From the NCBI RefSeq assembly GCF_000003605.2, contig NW_003110383.1, positions 1 through 64,000 on the forward strand: a DNA stretch of 64,000 nucleotides, given 5' to 3'. Position 1 is the stretch's first letter. The number at the start of each line of letters is the position of its first letter. Position numbers and translations under genes: made by a program. Origin of the DNA: Saccoglossus kowalevskii. Lineage: Eukaryota; Hemichordata; Enteropneusta; Harrimaniidae. Shown here piece by piece: positions 47,054-59,970 of this stretch. Below the pieces are notes generated by a model. That model saw only the letters and a list, made by a program, of their open reading frames with translations. It had not been told where the DNA came from and ran no database searches.

Positions 47054-47976
47054 CGTGCAAAGTTGGAAAAAGCGATTGAAATGTTGGCGAAGTTGTTAGT
47101 ATATTTAACCTAAGTGATTGTCATGACAACCCCGCAGTTAAATTTTGAAATCATTAGATAAATGTCCTGAGTATGACAACAGCCACTCAAAACGTCGGGA
47201 ACAAACTGCTTACAAAGTTTTGAAAAGCGATTGCAAAGTTGGTATTTTCATTCGGGATTGTTACCTGAGATATCATTGTAACAAGTCCCATAGCTAAAAG
47301 TTCGAAAATGTGAATAAATATTTTGTAAATTGCCGTTAAATTAGCGTCGTGTTACTCAAAGTATGTAGAGGTCATAGGTCAATTCTAGAAGGTAGTTGTG
47401 CAAGCGATATCGATTTTAAAACATCCAAATAACATGAAATAGCCGCCAATCCGGCTTAATTTCAAATTACCCATGCAGCTGTGCGGTTACGTAAACGACA
47501 AGTATTTAAAGTAAAGCACCATCGGGCGTGGTTAGTTCTTGCATGGGAGACTGCATGAGTAAACGAGCTTTAGACTTTACTTTTTTTGGTTCCATCACAC
47601 ACATGGAAAAGATATAAGGCAACGTTTCTGCATTTTTTCTTACTGTGATGTCAATCATTTATAGTGGAAAATCGTGAATTTTTTGTAATTTTATTTATTA
47701 ATGAAAAGTTTTCACATTCCTTCTAATTTCACGAACAATTTGTTGATATTGTCGGCACGTAGTGAGTTCAAGCTGTTAACACATCGTGCAAAGTTGTTCA
47801 AAGTGATTGCAAAGTTGTGCAAAGTTATTGCAAAGTTGGTAGATGTATTTGTATATATGACCTAAGTTGTTGGCATATATAAAAGCGCAGTTGTAAAGTT
47901 GACAAATTTAATATAAACCAGTTAAATGCAGCTTATAGTTGTTCACATGAACTGACTGTAAAATGTTAGAAAACAG
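47054..47976 (+). repeat. Satellite unit 52
   Basis: A near-copy of unit 51. TATTTTGTAAATT is one of the two changes in the near-invariant block. TTACCTGAG and AAGTTGAC with GCTTATAGTTGTTC at the end are private. Confidence 0.97.
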
Positions 47977-48899
47977 CGTGCAAAGTTGGAAAAAGCGATT
48001 GAAATGTTGGCGAAGTTGTTAGTATATTTAACCTAAGTGATTGTCATGACAACCCCGCAGTTAAATTTCGAAATCATTAGGTAAATGTCCTGAGTATGAC
48101 AACAGCCACCCAAAACGTCGGTAACAAACTGCTTACAAAGTTTTGAAAAGCGATTGCAAAGTTGGTATTTTCATTCGGGATTGTTACATGTGATATCATT
48201 GTAACAAGTCCCATAGCTAAAAGTTCGAAAATGTGAATAAATATTTCGTAAATTGCCGTTAAATTAGCGTAGTGTTACTCAAAGTATGTAGAGGTCATAG
48301 GTCAATTCTAGAAGGTAGTTTTGCAAGCGATATCGATTTTAAAACATCCAAATAACATGAAATAGCCGCCAATCCGGCTTAACTTCAAATTACCCATGCA
48401 GCTATGCGGTTACGTAAACGACAAGTATTTAAAGTAAAAGCACCATCGGGCGTGGTTAGTTCTTGCATGGGAGACTGCATGAGTAAACGAGCTTTAGATT
48501 TTTTTTTTTTTGGTTCCATCACACACATGGAAAAGATATAAGGCAACGTTTCTGCATTTTTTCTTACTGTGATGTCAATCATTTATAGTGGAAAATCGTG
48601 ATTTTTTTGTAATTTTTTTATTAATGAAATGTTTTCACATTCCTTCTAATTTCACGAACAATTTGTTGATATTGTCGGCACGTAGTGAGTTGAAGCTGTT
48701 AACACATCGTGCAAAGTTGTTCAAAGTGATTGCAAAGTTGTGCAAAGTTATTGCAAAGTTGGTAGATGTATTTGTATATATGACCTAAGTTGTTGGCATA
48801 TATAAACGCGCAGTTGTAAAGTCGACAAATTTAATATAAACCAGTTAAATGCAGCCTATAGATGTTCACATGAACTGACTATAAAATGTTAGAAAACAG
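47977..48899 (+). repeat. Satellite unit 53
   Basis: Box I', TTACATG and CTTAACTTC as in unit 46; GAGTTGAAG and TTTAGATT as in unit 45. It therefore joins features of two neighbouring units. AGTAAAAGCACC is private. Frames are open at 48588-48788 (plus) and 48385-48582 (minus). Confidence 0.97.
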
Positions 48900-49823
48900 C
48901 GTGCAAAGTTGGAAAAAGCGATTGAAATGTTGGCGAAGTTGTTAGTATATTTAACCTAAGTGATTGTCATGACAACCCCGCAGTTAAATTTCGAAATCAT
49001 TAGGTAAATGTCCTGAGTATGACAACAGCCACTCAAAACGTCCGGAACAAACTGCTTACAAAGTTTTGAAAAGCGATTGCAAAGTTGGTATTTTCATTCG
49101 GGATTGTTACCTGTGATATCATTGTAACAAGTCCCATAGCTAAAAGTTCGAAAATGTGAATAAATATTTCGTAAATTGCCGTTAAATTAGCGTAGTGTTA
49201 CTCAAAGTATGTAGAGGTCATAGGTCAAATCTAGAAGGTATTTGTGCCAGCAATATCGATTTTAAAATATCCAAATAACATGAAATAGCCGCCAATCCGG
49301 CTTAATTTCAAATTACCCATGCAGCTATGCGGTTACGTAAACGACAAGTATTTAAAGTAAAGCACCATCGGGCGTGGTTAGTTCTTGCATGGGAGACTGC
49401 ATGAGTAAACAAGCTTTAGACTTTTTTTTTTTTTTGGTTCTATCACACACATGGAAAAGATATAAGGCAACGTTTCTGCATTTTTTCTTACTGTGATGTC
49501 AATCATTTATAGTGGAAAATCGTGAATTTTTTGTAATTTTTTTATTAATGAAAAGTTTTCACATTCCTTCTAATTTCACGAACAATTTGTTGATATTGTC
49601 GGCACGTAGTGAGTTTAAGCTGTTAACACATCGTGCAAAGTTGTTCAAAGTGATTGCAAAGTTGTGCAAAGTTATTGCAAAGTTGGTAGATGTATTTGTA
49701 TATATGACCTAAGTTGTTGGCATATATAAACGCGCAGTTGTAAAGTCGACAAATTTAATATAAACCAGTTAAATGCAGCCTATAGATGTTCACATGAACT
49801 GACTGTAAAATGTTAGAAAACAG
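48900..49823 (+). repeat. Satellite unit 54
   Basis: Box II, CTC with private CGTCCGGAAC, AAACAAGC, T-run of 14, GGTTCTATC. AAGTCGAC end. The GTG-started frame is open at 49512-49712. Confidence 0.97.
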
Positions 49824-50744
49824 CGTGCAAAGTTGGAAAAAGCGATTGAAATGTTGGCGAAGTTGTTAGTATATTTAACCTAAGTGATTGTCATGACAAC
49901 CCCGCAGTTAAATTTCGAAATCATTAGGTAAATGTCCTGAGTATGACAACAGCCACTCAAAACTTCGGGAACAAACTGCTTACAAAGTTTTGAAAAGCGA
50001 TTGCAAAGTTGGTATTTTCATTCGGGATTGTTACCTGTGATATCATTGTAACAAGTCCCATAGCTAAAAGTTCGAAAATGTGAATAAATATTTCGTAAAT
50101 TGCCGTTAAATTAGCGTAGTGTTACTCAAAGTATGTAGAGGTCATAGGTCAAATCTAGAAGGTATTTGTGCCAGCAATATCGATTTTAAAATATCCAAAT
50201 AACATGAAATAGCCGCCAATCCGGCTTAATTTCAAATTACCCATGCAGCTATGCGGTTACGTAAACGACAAGTATTTAAAGTAAAGCACCATCGGGCGTG
50301 GTTAGTTCTTGCATGGGAGACTGCATGAGTAAACGAGCTTTGGACTTTTTTTTTTGGTTCCATCACACACATGGAAAAGATATAAGGCAACGTTTCTGCA
50401 TTTTTTCTTACTGTGATGTCAATCATTTATAGTGGAAAATCGTGAATTTTTTGTAATTTTTTTTATTAATGAAAAGTTTTCACATTCCTTCTAATTTCAC
50501 GAACAATTAGTTGATATTGTCGGCACGTAGTGAGTTTAAGCTGTTAACACATCGTGCAAAGTTGTTCAAAGTGATTGCAAAGTTGTGCAAAGTTATTGCA
50601 AAGTTGGTAGATGTGTTTGTATATATGACCTAAGTTGTTGGCATATATAAACGTGCAGTTGTAAAGTCGACAAATTTAATATAAACCAGTTAAATGCAGC
50701 CTATAGATGTTCACATGAACTGACTATAAAATGTTAGAAAACAG
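49824..50744 (+). repeat. Satellite unit 55
   Basis: Box II, CTC with private AACTTCGGGAAC. CTTTGGAC, GATGTGTTTG and AAACGTGCAG pair it with unit 48. AACAATTAGTTG puts a stop in the 54-codon frame. A minus-strand frame is open at 50232-50426. Confidence 0.97.
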
Positions 50745-51667
50745 CGTGCAAAGTTGGAAAAAGCGATTGAAATGTTGGCGAAGTTGTTAGTATATTTAAC
50801 CTAAGTGATTGTCATGACAACCCCGCAGTTAAATTTCGAAATCATTAGGTAAATGTCCTGAGTATGACAACAGCCACCCAAAACGTCGGTAACAAACTGC
50901 TTACAAAGTTTTGAAAAGCGATTGCAAAGTTGGTATTTTCATTCGGGATTGTTACCTGTGATATCATTGTAACAAGTCCCATAGCTAAAAGTTCGAAAAT
51001 GTGAATAAATATTTCGTAAATTGCCGTTAAATTAGCGTCGTGTTACTCAAAGTATGTAGAGGTCATAGGTCAATTCTAGAAGGTAGTTGTGCAAGCGATA
51101 TCGATTTTAAAACATCCAAATAACATGAAATAGCCGCCAATCCGGCTTAATTTCAAATTACCCGTGCAGCTATGCGGTTACGTAAACGACAAGTATTTAA
51201 AGTAAAGCACCATCGGGCGTGGTTAGTTCTTGCATGGGAGACTGCATGAGTAAACGAGCTTTAGATTTTTTTTTTTTTGGTTCCATCACACACATGGAAA
51301 AGATATAAGGCAACGTTTCTGCATTTTTTCTTACTGTGATGTCAATCATTTATAGTGGAAAATCGTGAATTTTTTTGTAATTTTTTTTATAATGAAAAGT
51401 TTTCACATTTCTTCTAATTTCACGAACAATTTGTTGATATTGTAGGCACGTAGTGAGTTTAAGCTGTTAACACATCGTGCAAAGTTGTTCAAAGTGATTG
51501 TAAAGTTGTGCAAAGTTATTGCAAAGTTGGTAGATGTATTTGTATATATGACCTAAGTTGTTGGCATATATAAAAGCGCAGTTGTAAAGTAGACAAATTT
51601 AATATAAACCAGTTAAATGCAGCGTATAGATGTTCACATGAACTGACTGTAAAATGTTAGAAAACAG
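50745..51667 (+). repeat. Satellite unit 56
   Basis: Box I with an uninterrupted T-run of 13. ACCCGTGCAG, TTTTTATAATG, GTAGGCACG and GATTGTAAAG are private. The end is AAGTAGAC with GCGTATAG. Confidence 0.97.
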
Positions 51668-52591
51668 CGTGCAAAGTTGGAAAAAGCGATTGAAATGTTG
51701 GCGAAGTTGTTAGTATATTTAACCTAAGTGATTGTCATGACAACCCCGCAGTTAAATTTCGAAATCATTAGGTAAATGTCCTGAGTATGACAACAGCCAC
51801 CCAAAACGTCGGTAACAAACTGCTTACAAAGTTTTGAAAAGCGATTGCAAAGTTGGTATTTTCATTCGGGATTGTTACCTGTGATATCATTGTAACAAGT
51901 CCCGTAGCTAAAAGTTCGAAAATGTGAATAAATATTTCGTAAATTGCCGTTAAATTAGCGTCGTGTTACTCAAAGTATGTAGAGGTCATAGGTCAATTAG
52001 AGAAGGTAGTTGTGCAAGCGATATCGATTTTAAAACATCCAAATAACATGAAATAGCCGCCAATCCGGCTTAATTTCAAATTACCCATGCAGCTATGCGG
52101 TTACGTAAACGACAAGTATTTAAAGTAAAGCACCATCGGGCGTGGTTAGTTCTTGCATGGGAGACTGCATGAGTAAACGAGCTTTAGACTTTAATTTTTT
52201 TGGTTCCATCACACACATATGGAAAAGATATAAGGCAACGTTTCTGCATTTTTCTTACTGTGATGTCAATCATTTATAGTGGAAAATCGAGAATTTTTTG
52301 TAATTTTTTTTATTAATGAAAAGTTTTCACATTCCTTCTAATTTCACGAACAATTTGTTGATATTGTCGGCACGTAGTGAGTTTAAGCTGTTAACACATC
52401 GTGCAAAGTTGTTCAAAGTGATTGCAAAGTTGTGCAAAGTTATTGCAAAGTTGGTAGATGTATTTGTATATATGACCTAAGTTGTTGGCATATATAAAAG
52501 CGCAGTTGTAAAGTAGACAAATTTAATATAAACCAGTTAAATGCAGCGTATAGATGTTCACATGAACTGACTGTAAAATGTTAGAAAACAG
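51668..52591 (+). repeat. Satellite unit 57
   Basis: Box I damaged on its left palindrome (AATTAGAGAAGG), AAGTAGAC end with GCGTATAG as in unit 56. CCCGTAGC, TTTAATTTTTTGG and a shortened CATTTTTCTTAC are private. Confidence 0.97.
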
Positions 52592-53512
52592 CATGCAAAG
52601 TTGGAAAAAGCGATTGAAATGTTGGCGAAGTTGTTAGTATATTTAACCTAAGTGATTGTCATGACAACCCCGCAGTTATTTCGAAATCATTAGGTAAATG
52701 TCCTGAGTATGACAACAGCCACCCAAAACGTCGGTAACAAACTGCTTACAAAGTTTTGAAAAGCGATTGCAAAGTTGGTATTTTCATTCGGGATTGTTAC
52801 CTGTGATATCATTGTAACAAGTCCCATAGCTAAAAGTTCGAAAATGTGAATAAATATTTCGTAAATTGCCGTTAAATTAGCGTCGTGTTACTCAAAGTAT
52901 GTAGAGGTCATAGGTCAATTCTAGAAGGTAGTTGTGCAAGCGATATCGATTTTAAAACATCCAAATAACATGAAATAGCCGCCAATCCGGCTTAATTTCA
53001 AATTACTCATGCAGCTATGCGGTTACGTAAACGACAAGTATTTAAAGTAAAGCACCATCGGGCGTGGTTAGTTCTTGCATGGGAGACTGCATGAGTAAAC
53101 GAGCTTTAGACTTTATTTTTTTGGGTTCCATCACACACATGGAAAAGATATAAGGCAACGTTTCTGCATTTTTTCTTACTGTGATGTCAATCATTTATAG
53201 TGGAAAATCGAGAATTTTTTGTAATTTTTTTCATTAATGAAACGTTTTCACATTCCTTCTAATTTCACGAACAATTTGTTGATATTGTCGGCACGTAGTG
53301 AGTTTAAGCTGTTAACACATCGTGCAAAGTTGTTCAAAGTGATTGCAAAGTTGTGCAAAGTTATTGCAAAGTTGGTAGATGTATTTGTATACATGACCTA
53401 AGTTGTTGGCATATATAAACGCGCAGTTGTAAAGACGACAAATTTAATATAAACCAGTTAAATGCAGCCTATAGATGTTCACATGAACTGACTGTAAAAT
53501 GTTAGAAAACAG
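52592..53512 (+). repeat. Satellite unit 58
   Basis: Box I, GGGTTCC, GTATACATG, AAGACGAC end. It starts CATGCAAAG and has lost 3 bp at GCAGTTATTTCG. TTTCATTAATGAAACG is private. Confidence 0.97.
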
Positions 53513-54436
53513 CGTGCAAAGTTGGAAAAAGCGATTGAAATGTTGGCGAAGTTGTTAGTATATTTAACCTAAGTGATTGTCATGACAACCCCGCAGTTAA
53601 ATTTCGAAATCATTAGGTAAATGTCCTGAGTATGACAACAGCCACCCAAAACGTCGGTAACAAACTGCTTACAAAGTTTTGAAAAGCGATTGCAAAGTTG
53701 GTATTTTCATTCGGGATTGTTACCTGTGATATCATTGTAACAAGTCCCATAGCTAAAAGTTCGAAAATGTGAATAAATATTTCGTAAATTGCCGTTAAAT
53801 TAGCGTCGTGTTACTCAAAGTATGTAGAGGTCATAGGTCAATTCTAGAAGGTAGTTGTGCAAGCGATATCGATTTTAAAACATCCAAATAACATGAAATA
53901 GCCGCCAATCCGGCTTAATTTCAAATTACCCATGCAGCTATGCGGTTACGTAAACGACAAGTATTTAAAGTAAAGCGCCATCTGGCGTGGTTAGTTCTTG
54001 CATGGGAGACTGCATGAGTAAACGAGCTTTAGACTTTATTTTTTTTGGTTTCATCACACACATGGAAAAGATATAAGGCAACGTTTCTGCATTTTTTTCT
54101 TACTGTGATGTCAATTATTTATAGTGGAACATCGTGAATTTTTTGTAATTTTTTTTATTAATGAAAAGTTTTCACATTCCTTCTAATTTCACGAACAATT
54201 TGTTGATATTGTCGGCACGTAGTGAGTTTAAGCTGTTAACACATCGTGCAAAGTTGTTCAAAGTGATTGCTATGTTGTGCAAAGTTATTGCAAAGTTGGT
54301 AGATGTATTTGTATATATGACCTAAGTTGTTGGCATATATAAACGCGCAGTTGTAAAGTCGATAAATTTAATATAAACCAGTTAAATGCAGCCTATAGAT
54401 GTTCACATGAACTGACTGTAAAATGTTAGAAAACAG
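53513..54436 (+). repeat. Satellite unit 59
   Basis: Box I, CCC/GGT, AAGTCGAT end. TCAATTATTT, the longer CATTTTTTTCTT and GCTATGTTGTGC are shared with unit 23. GCGCCATCTGGCG and GGAACATCG are private. Confidence 0.97.
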
Positions 54437-55356
54437 CGTGCAAAGTTGGAAAAAGCGATTGAAATGTTGGCGAAGTTGTTAGTATATTTAACCTAAGTGA
54501 TTGTCATGACAACCCCGCAGTTAAATTTCGAAATCATTAGGTAAATGTCCTGAGTATGACAACAGCCACTCAAAACGTCGGTAACAAATTGCTTACAAAG
54601 TTTTGAAAAGCGATTGCAAAGTTGGTATTTTCATTCGGGATTGTTACCTGTGATATCATTGTAACAAGTCACATAGCTAAAAGTTCGAAAATGTGAATAA
54701 ATATTTCGTAAATTGCCGTTAAATTAGCGTAGTGTTACTCAAAGTATGTAGAGGTCTTAGGTCAAATCTAGAAGGTATTTGTGCCAGCAATATCGATTTT
54801 AAAACATCCAAATAACATGAAATAGCCGCCAATCCGGCTTAATTTAAAATTACCCATGTAGCTATGCGGTTACGTAAACGACAAGTATTTAAAGTAAAGC
54901 ACCATCGGGCGTGATTAGTTCTTGCATGGGAGACTGCATGAGTAAACGAGCTTTAGACTTTTTTTTTTGGTTCCATCACACACATGGAAAAGATAAAAGG
55001 CAACGTTTCTGCATTTTTTTTACTGTGATGTCAATCATTTATAGTGGAAAATCGTGAATTTTTTGTAATTTTTTTTATTAATGAAAAGTTTTCACATTCC
55101 TTCTAATTTCACGAACAATTTGTTGATATTGTCGGCACGTAGTGAGTTTAAGCTGTTAACACATCGTGCAAAGTTGTTCAAAGTGATTGCAAAGTTGTGC
55201 AAAGTTATTGCAAAGTTGGTAGATGTATTTGTATATATGACCTAAGTTGTTGGCATATATAAACGCGCAGTTGTAAAGTCGACAAGTTTAATATAAACCA
55301 GTTAAATGCAGCGTATAGATGTTCACATGAACTGACTGTAAAATGTTAGAAAACAG
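54437..55356 (+). repeat. Satellite unit 60
   Basis: Box II, CTC/GGT, T-run of 10. AGTCACATAG, GTCTTAGG, CATGTAGCT and AGATAAAAGG are private. It ends AAGTCGAC but with GCGTATAG, a mix of two end types. Confidence 0.97.
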
Positions 55357-56278
55357 CGTGCAAAGTTGGAAAAAGCGATTGAAATGTTGGCGAAGTTGTT
55401 AGTATATTTAACCTAAGTGATTGTCATGACAACCCCGCAGTTAAATTTCGAAATCATTAGGTAAATGTCCTGAGTATGACAACAGCCACCCAAAACGTCG
55501 GTAACAAACTGCTTACAAAGTTTTGAAAAGCGATTGCAAAGTTGGTATTTTCATTCGGGATTGTTACCTGTGATATCATTGTAACAAGTCCCATAGCTAA
55601 AAGTTCGAAAATGTGAATAAATATTTCGTAAATTGCCGTTAAATTAGCGTCGTGTTACTCAAAGTATGTAGAGGTCATAGGTCAAATCTAGAAGGTATTT
55701 GTGCCAGCAATATCGATTTTAAAACATCCAAATAACATGAAATAGCCGCCAATCCGGCTTAATTTCAAATTACTTATGCAGCTATGCGGTTACGTAAACG
55801 ACAGGTATTTAAAGAAAAGCACCATTGGGCGTGGTTAGTTCTTGCATGGGAGACTGCATGAGTAAACGAGCTTTAGACTATACTTTTTTTGGTTTCATCA
55901 CACACATTTAAAAGATATAAGGCAACGTTTCTGCATTTTTTCTTACTGTGTTGTCAATCATTTATAGTGGAAAATCGTGATTTTTTTGTAATTTTTTTAT
56001 TAATGAAAAGTTTTCACATTCCTTCTAATTTCACGAACAATTTGTTGATATTGTCGGCACGTAGTGAGTTTAAGCTGTTAACACATCGTGCAAAGTTGTT
56101 CAAAGTGATTGCAAAGTTGTGCAAAGTTATTGCAAAGTTGGTAGATGTATTTGTATATATGACCTAAGTTGTTGGTATATATAAACGCGCAGTTGTAAAG
56201 TCGACAAATTTAATATAAACCAGTTAAATGCAGCCTATAGATGTTCACATGAACTGACTGTAAAATGTTAGAAAACAG
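55357..56278 (+). repeat. Satellite unit 61
   Basis: Box II with GCGTCGTG. The middle matches unit 21: TTACTTATG, GACAGG, CCATTGGG, GACTATAC, CACATTTAAAAG. TGTGTTGTC removes an upstream stop, so the frame extends over 55889-56167. Confidence 0.97.
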
Positions 56279-57202
56279 CGTGCAAAGTTGGAAAAAGCGA
56301 TTGAAATGTTGGCGAAGTTGCTAATATATTTAACCTAAGTGATTGTCATGACAACCCCGGAGTTAAATTTCGAAATCATTAGGTAAATGTCCTGAGTATG
56401 ACAACAGCCACCCAAAACGTCGGTCACAAACTGCTTACAAAGTTTTGAAAAGCGATTGCAAAGTTGGTATTTTCATTCGGGATTGTTACCTGTGATATCA
56501 TTGTAACAAGTCCCATAGCTAAAAGTTCGAAAATGTGAATAAATATTTCGTAAATTGCCGTTAAATTAGCGTAGTGTTACTCAAAGTATGTAGAGGTCAT
56601 AGGTCAAATCTAGAAGGTATTTGTGCCAGCAATATCGATTTTAAAACATCCAAATAACATGAAATAGCCGCCAATCCGGCTTAATTTCAAATTACTCATG
56701 CAGCTATGCGGTTACGTAAACGACAAGTATTTAAAGTAAAGCACCATCGGGCGTGGTTAGTTCTTGCATGGGAGACTGCATGAGTAAACGAGCTTTAGAC
56801 TTTACTTTTTTTTGGTTCCATCACACACATGGAAAAGATATAAGGCAACTTTTCTGCATATTTTCTTACTGTGATGTCAATCATTTATATTGGAAAATCG
56901 TGAATTTTTTGTAATTGTTTTTATTAATGAAAAGATTTCACATTCCTTCTAATTTCACGAACAATTTGTTGATATTGTCGGCACGTAGTTAGTTTAAGCT
57001 GTTAACACATCGTGCAAAGTTGTTCAAAGTGATTGCAAAGTTGTGCAAAGTTATTGCAAAGTTGGTAGATGTATTTGTATATATGACCTAAGTTGTTGGC
57101 ATATATAAACGCGCAGTTGTAAAGTCGACAAATTTAATATAAACCAGTTAAATGCAGCCTATAGATGTTCACATGAACTGACTGTAAAATGTTAGAAAAC
57201 AG
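56279..57202 (+). repeat. Satellite unit 62
   Basis: Box II, CCC with GGTCACAAAC (compare unit 70). The 3' part shares TATATTGG, GTAATTGTTTTT, AAAGATTTC and GTAGTTAG with unit 27. CCCGGAGTT and CAACTTTTCTGCATATTTTC are private. Confidence 0.97.
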
Positions 57203-58127
57203 CGTGCAAAGTTGGAAAAAGCGATTGAAATGTTGGCGAAGTTGTTAGTATATTTAACCTAAGTGATTGTCATGACAACCCCGCAGTTAAATTTCGAAAT
57301 CATTAGGTAAATGTCCTGAGTATGACAACAGCCACCCAAAACGTCGGTAACAAACTGCTTACAAAGTTTTGAAAAGCGATTGCAAAGTTGGTATTTTCAT
57401 TCGGGATTGTTACATGTGATATCATTGTAACAAGTCCCATAGCTAAAAGTTCGAAAATGTGAATAAATATTTCGTAAATTGCCGTTAAATTAGCGTAGTG
57501 TTACTCAAAGTATGTAGAGGTCATAGGTCAAATCTAGAAGGTATTTGTGCCAGCAATATCGATTTTAAAACATCCAAATAACATGAAATAGCCGCCAATC
57601 CGGCTTATTTGCAAATTACCCATGCAGCTATGCGGTTACGTAAACGACAAGTATTTAAAGTAAAGCACCATCGGGCGTGGTTAGTTCTTGCATGGGAGAC
57701 TGCATGAGTAAACGAGCTTTAGACTTTATTTTTTTTTTGGTTCCATCACACACATGGAAAAGATATAAGGCAACGTTTCTGCATTTATTCTTACTGTGAT
57801 GTCAATTATTTATAGTGGAAAATCGTGAATTTTTTGTAATTTTTTTTATTAATGAAAAGTTTTCACATTTCTTCTAATTTCACGAACAATTTGTTGACAT
57901 TGTCGGCACGTAGTGAGTTTAAGCTGTTAACACATCGTGCAAAGGTGTTCAAAGTTATTGCAAAGTTGTGCAAAGTTATTGCAAAGTTGGTAGATGTATT
58001 TGTATATATGACCTAAGTTGTTGGCATATATAAACGCGCAGTTGTAAAGTCGACAAATTTAATATAAACCAGTTAAATGCAGCCTATAGATGTTCACATG
58101 AACTGACTGTAAAATGTTAGAAAACAG
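57203..58127 (+). repeat. Satellite unit 63
   Basis: Box II, CCC/GGT. CTTATTTGCAAATT, TTATTCTTAC, GACATTG and AAAGGTGTTCAAAG match unit 14 without its 10-bp deletion. AAGTCGAC end. Confidence 0.97.
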
Positions 58128-59049
58128 CGTGCAAAGTTGGAAAAAGCGATTGAAATGTTGGCGAAGTTGTTAGTATATTTAACCTAAGTGATTGTCATGA
58201 CAACCCCGCAGTTAAATTTCGAAATCATTAGGTAAATGTCCCGAGTATGACAACAGCCATCCAAAAAGTCGGTAACAAACTGCTTACAAAGTTTCGAAAA
58301 GCGATTGCAAAGTTGGTATTTTCATTCGGGATTGTTACATGTGATATCATTGTAACAAGTCCCATAGCTAAAAGTTCGAAAATGTGAATAAATATTTCGT
58401 AAATTGCCGTTAAATTAGCGTAGTGTTACTCAAAGTATGTAGAGGTCATAGGACAAATCTAGAAGGTATTTGTGCCAGCAATATCGATTTTAAAACATCC
58501 AAATAACATGAAATAGCCGCCAATCCGGCTTAATTTCAAATTACCCATGCAGCTATGCGGTTACGTAAACGACAAGTATTTAAAGTAAAGCACCATCGGG
58601 CGTGGTTAGTTCTTGCAAGGGAGACTGCATGAGTAAACGAGCTTTAGAATTTTTTTTTTTGGTTCCATCACACACATGGAAAAGATATAAGGCAACGTTT
58701 CTGCATTTTTTCTTACTGTGATGTCAATCATTTATAGTGGAAAATCGTGAATTTTTTGTAATTTTTTTTATTAATGAAAAGTTTTCACATTCCTTCTAAT
58801 TTCACGAACAATTTGTTGATATTGTCGGCACGTAGTGAGTTTAAGCTGTTAACACATCGTGCAAAGTTGTTCAAAGTGATTGCAAAGTTGTGCAAAGTTA
58901 TTGCAAAGTTGGTAGATGTATTTGTATACATGACCTAAGTTGTTGGCATATATAAACGCGCAGTTGTAAAGACGACAAATTTAATATAAACCAGTTAAAT
59001 GCAGCCTATAGATGTTCACATGAACTGACTGTAAAATGTTAGAAAACAG
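58128..59049 (+). repeat. Satellite unit 64
   Basis: Box II with AGGACAAATC, GCAAGGGAG and TTTAGAATTT as in unit 29. T-run of 11, GTATACATG, AAGACGAC end. GCCATCCAAAAAGTC and GTTTCGAAAAG are private. Confidence 0.97.
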
Positions 59050-59970
59050 CGTGCAAAGTTGGAAAAAGCGATTAAAATGTTGGCGAAGTTGTTAGTATAT
59101 TAACCTAAGTGATTGTCATGACAACCCCGCAGTTAAATTTCGAAATCATTAGGTAAATATCCTGAGTATGACAACAGCCACCCAAAACGTCGGTAACAAA
59201 CTGCTTACAAAGTTTTGAAAAGCGATTGCAAAGTTGGTATTTTCATTCGGGATTGTTACCTGTGATATCATTGTAACAAGTCCCATAGCTAAAAGTTCGA
59301 AAATGTGAATAAATATTTCGTAAATTGCCGTTAAATTAGCGTCGTGTTACTCAAAGTATGTAGAGGTCATAGGTCAATTCTAGAAGGTAGTTGTGCAAGC
59401 GATATCGATTTTAAAACATCCAAATAACATGAAATAGCCGCCAATCCGGCTTAATTTCAAATTACCCATGCAGCTATGCGGTTACGTAAACGACAAGTAT
59501 TTAAAGTAAAGCACCATCGGGCGTGGTTAGTTCTTGCATGGGAGACTGCATGAGTAAACGAGCTTTAGACTTTATTTTTTTGGTTCCATCACACACATGG
59601 AAAAGATATAAGGCAACGTTTCTGCATTTTTTCTTACTGTGATGTCAATCATTTATAGTGGAAAATCGAGAATTTTTTGTGATATTTTTTATTAATGAAA
59701 AGTTTTCACATTCCTTCTAATTTCACGAACAATTTGTTGATATTGTCGGCACGTAGTGAGTTTAAGCTGTTAACACATCGTGCAAAGTTGTTCAAAGTAA
59801 TTGCAAAGTTGTGCAAAGTTATTGCAAAGTTGGTAGATGCATTTGTATACATGACCTAAGTTGTGGGCATATATAAACGCGCAGTTGTAAAGACGACAAA
59901 TTTAATATAAACCAGTTAAATGCAGCCTATAGATGTTCACATGAACTGACTGTAAAATGTTAGAAAACAG
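59050..59970 (+). repeat. Satellite unit 65
   Basis: Box I, AAGACGAC end. GTGATATTTTTT, AAAGTAATTG and GATGCATTTG pair it with unit 30. GATTAAAATG is shared with units 16, 31 and 66. ATATTAACC and TTGTGGGCAT are private. Confidence 0.97.

Larger units (their letters stand above)
46131..47976 (+). repeat. Single-unit tandem duplication (units 51 and 52)
   Basis: Four private variants spread over the unit (TTTTGAAATC, ATTAGATAAATG, CAGCTGTGCGG, TTTTATTTATT) occur in both at a 923-bp offset. The few differences suggest this is among the youngest doublings in the window. Confidence 0.85.
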
